Source: DASQPE01 sp964519805
GTDB lineage: Bacteria; Gemmatimonadota; Gemmatimonadetes; Gemmatimonadales; GWC2-71-9
Direction: 5' to 3'
Length of the DNA stretch: 13,353 bases
NCBI GenBank assembly: GCA_964519805.1
Contig: CAZFKN010000089.1
Span: forward strand, 1-13,353
Below are positions 11,982 through 13,353 of this stretch, one piece after another. Every line of letters begins with the position of its first letter. Position 1 is the stretch's first letter. The position numbers and the translations under genes were made by a program. A model generated the notes under the pieces. That model did not search any database. It was not told where the DNA came from and saw only the letters and a list, made by a program, of their open reading frames with translations.

Positions 11982-12113
11982 AGGCACTCCCCGGTGGGGG
12001 TCGGTTGGGATGCGCGGAACAGGCGGGGTGCCAGGTGACCCACGCCACCACCGGGGCGAAGATAGCGCATCAGGGGAAGCGGTGCTGGTCCCGGCATCTG
12101 AGTCCCCCGCGGG

Positions 12114-12937
12114 TCAGGCCGCCGTCACGCTTATGACGTGTGCGGCATAGGGCACACCGAACCCGGTCGCATTGCGATAGGGTATGAACGCCGCCGCCAT
12201 CTGGGCCTCGATGGCTGCGCAGACGGCTGGCCGCTGGGCGGCGAGCACGGCCGCCGTCCGGACGCCGGCGTCGCGCTCGGCGGCAAAGACAAAGGAGGCC
12301 GTCGGTACCTGCCAGACGGCGGTCACCGTACGGAAGCGCAGAGAGCCGGGAGCGAAGCCGGACCGGTGAAGCGTGCGCCGACAGTCATCCGGGTCGGTGT
12401 ACCCGTAGTAGGCTGGTCCTTCGGGCAGCGCCACGTCGGCGCTGGCGTGGGCGCGGATCGCGGTGTCCACGATGCTGGCGCCGGGACTCAGCTCGGGGCC
12501 GGCCCAGACCGAGAACGCGTAGCGCCCGCTCGGCCGCAGGACCCGCCGGGCCTCTGCCAAAGCAGCCTCGGGGCGGGCCAGGTGCAGCAGGCCGAAATTC
12601 ATTACGACCGCGTCGAACGACCCTGCGCCGAAGGGGAGGGCTTGGGCGTCGCCGCAAACGAAGGGGATCTCGCGGTTGCGGGCGTGGCTCGCCGAACCAT
12701 CGCCGGCGAAAAGTCCAGGCCCAGGGGCGCGGCGGCCGCCGCGCGAACCGCCTCCGCGACGTAGCCGGGGCCGCACGCCACGTCGAGAAGGACCATGCCG
12801 GCCTCGAGTCCGAGGGCGTCAAGGAGGGGGCCGATGAACAGCTGGGTCAGGCCGCCCCAAACCGCATCGTAGCTGCAGGCCACCCGTTGCCAACCGGTAT
12901 ACTCGAGCTGTGAGAAAGGGTCGCGGAGGCTGGACAC
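12114..12937 (-). pseudogene. Class I SAM-dependent methyltransferase, frameshifted
   Basis: The two halves lie in different frames. The first (12937 to about 12688) has FSQLEYTGWQRVACSYDAVW, motif I GMVLLDVACGPGYVAEAVRA and LGLDFSPAMVRRA. The second (about 12690 to 12114) continues HARNREIPFVCGDAQALPF, SFDAVVMNFGLLHLARPEAA, RRVLRPSGRYAFSVWAGPEL and a C-terminal domain ending PYAAHVISVTAA. Adding one base near 12685-12690 joins them into about 274 aa with normal spacing between the motifs. The simplest explanation is loss of one C in a short C run (GCCAC), by sequencing error or true mutation. All catalytic-fold motifs are otherwise intact and undecayed, which favours a recent event or an assembly error. 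The start is a GTG at 12937 after a purine-rich GAGAGAAGA. The substrate is unknown. Confidence 0.85.
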
Positions 12938-12961
12938 TCTTCTCTCATTCCTGGCGGCGCA

Positions 12962-13168
12962 TCAGGCGTACCGCCGGACAACGAATCGGAGCAGCACCAG
13001 CACGATGAACAGGATGATCCCGATGGCGACCCCGATAGCGGGCACGAGGCGCCGGGCCCGCGCCATCCCCTCCTGTTGTGTGCGAATGACCTGGGCCTGG
13101 TTCTCGACCTGCTGGCGTAGCAGGTCGCGGATCTCTTCCAGCAAGCGGAGGTGGCGGTCGTCGTCCAT
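12962..13168 (-). CDS. Small coiled-coil protein with C-terminal membrane anchor
   Basis: A 68-aa protein: MDDDRHLRLLEEIRDLLRQQ, VENQAQVIRTQQEGMARARR, then a single membrane segment at about 41-62 (LVPAIGVAIGIILFIVLVLL) and a short basic end RFVVRRYA. The N-terminal heptad-like helix followed by a tail anchor is typical of a small family (DRHLxLLxEIRDLLR...) of unknown role, possibly an oligomeric membrane scaffold. The ATG at 13168 is chosen because the family motif begins there; upstream in-frame codons show no relation. No clear ribosome binding site is seen. It precedes the methyltransferase by 24 bases. Confidence 0.78.
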   Translation of the reverse strand: MDDDRHLRLLEEIRDLLRQQVENQAQVIRTQQEGMARARRLVPAIGVAIGIILFIVLVLLRFVVRRYA

Positions 13169-13197
13169 TGATGGGCTGCGGGTCTCGTTGTGGCCGC

Positions 13198-13353
13198 CTA
13201 AGGATGCCGAAACGGGTGAAACCACGAAAGGGCGACGTAGGCGAACACCGCCGTCTCGATGGTGGTGGCGGCTAGGAGGGAGATTCGAGCTGAGCGGTAT
13301 AGAACGCGCGATCGCGATCAAGACCAAGAAGCGTCGCCGCACCGGCCACCCCG
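13198..13353 (-). pseudogene. Decayed small membrane-protein gene at right edge
   Basis: Coming in from the right edge, one frame reads GVAGAATLLGLDRDRAFYTA then QLESPS and stops (13272). A second frame then reads RISLLAATTIETAVFAYVAL, SWFHPFRHP and stops at 13198. The first piece resembles the GLDRDRAFYPTV block, and the second the IEIAVxxxFxxLAxLGF block, of a family of small membrane proteins. In that family the two blocks are separated by a membrane segment that is missing here. The order and orientation of the pieces suggest a gene eroded by deletion and frameshift. The rest lies outside the window, so this is tentative. Confidence 0.4.

Noticed and set aside
13203..13275. 23-codon plus-strand frame starting MPKRVKPRKGD
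   Set aside because: Very short, no homologue recalled, no good ribosome binding site, and it overlaps the debris of a minus-strand gene.
1..13353. CRISPR array, tRNA, rRNA, transposase, phage or toxin-antitoxin genes
   Set aside because: No regularly spaced repeats, no cloverleaf or rRNA-like segments, and no reading frame with the corresponding domains was found.

Overview
The window is a high-GC bacterial scaffold piece. It has two 100-N assembly gaps (2622-2721 and 7906-8005), so it is probably a draft or metagenome-derived contig. No rRNA, tRNA, CRISPR array, insertion sequence or phage gene is visible. The mix of genes (a DGPF/ECF42-type sigma factor, many stand-alone small-domain proteins, and a two-gene unit pairing a helix-turn-helix-like protein with a CSGEC membrane protein) recalls soil phyla such as Gemmatimonadota or Rokubacteria/Methylomirabilota. 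That placement is from memory of protein style, not from a marker gene.

Almost everything reads on the minus strand, in short runs of tightly packed genes. From right to left: a decayed membrane-protein gene runs off the right edge (13198-13353), then a coiled-coil/TM protein, a frameshifted SAM methyltransferase, a 52-aa basic protein followed by a four-TM protein, a short-chain-dehydrogenase remnant, a DinB protein overlapping a TM/coiled-coil protein, and a SnoaL-like protein overlapping an ABM-type monooxygenase. Next comes a plus-strand DUF1203 gene, divergent from a run of HTH-like membrane protein, CSGEC membrane protein, methyltransferase start, gap, and cysteine-synthase-like gene. 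A second small plus-strand gene (6988-7218) is divergent from DUF1801 plus TfoX-N. A fused MarR-GNAT regulator/acetyltransferase follows, overlapping a DUF2071 gene. A five-gene run covers two unknown proteins, a GNAT-SnoaL fusion, a cupin and a truncated MmcQ/YjbR. Last come a secreted protein coupled to a beta-carbonic anhydrase, a secreted cupin, and the N-terminus of an ECF sigma factor running off the left edge.

The genes do not form one recognisable pathway. They look like a collection of small accessory enzymes (acetyltransferases, cupins, NTF2-like, ABM, DinB and CyaY-like folds) of the kind tied to detoxification and stress. Stop/start overlaps of 1-8 nt are frequent, so local translational coupling is likely. 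The best-supported regulatory element is a perfect 8-4-8 inverted repeat abutting the start codon of the MarR-GNAT gene, overlapping a candidate leaderless promoter. Four genes look broken: the MmcQ N-terminus, the SDR remnant, the methyltransferase frameshift and the right-edge membrane gene. Some of these could be assembly errors. I did not find convincing evidence of a wholly new multi-gene system. The most unusual items are the GNAT-SnoaL fusion operon, the coupled secreted-protein/carbonic-anhydrase pair, and the second gap, which must hide a gene boundary.
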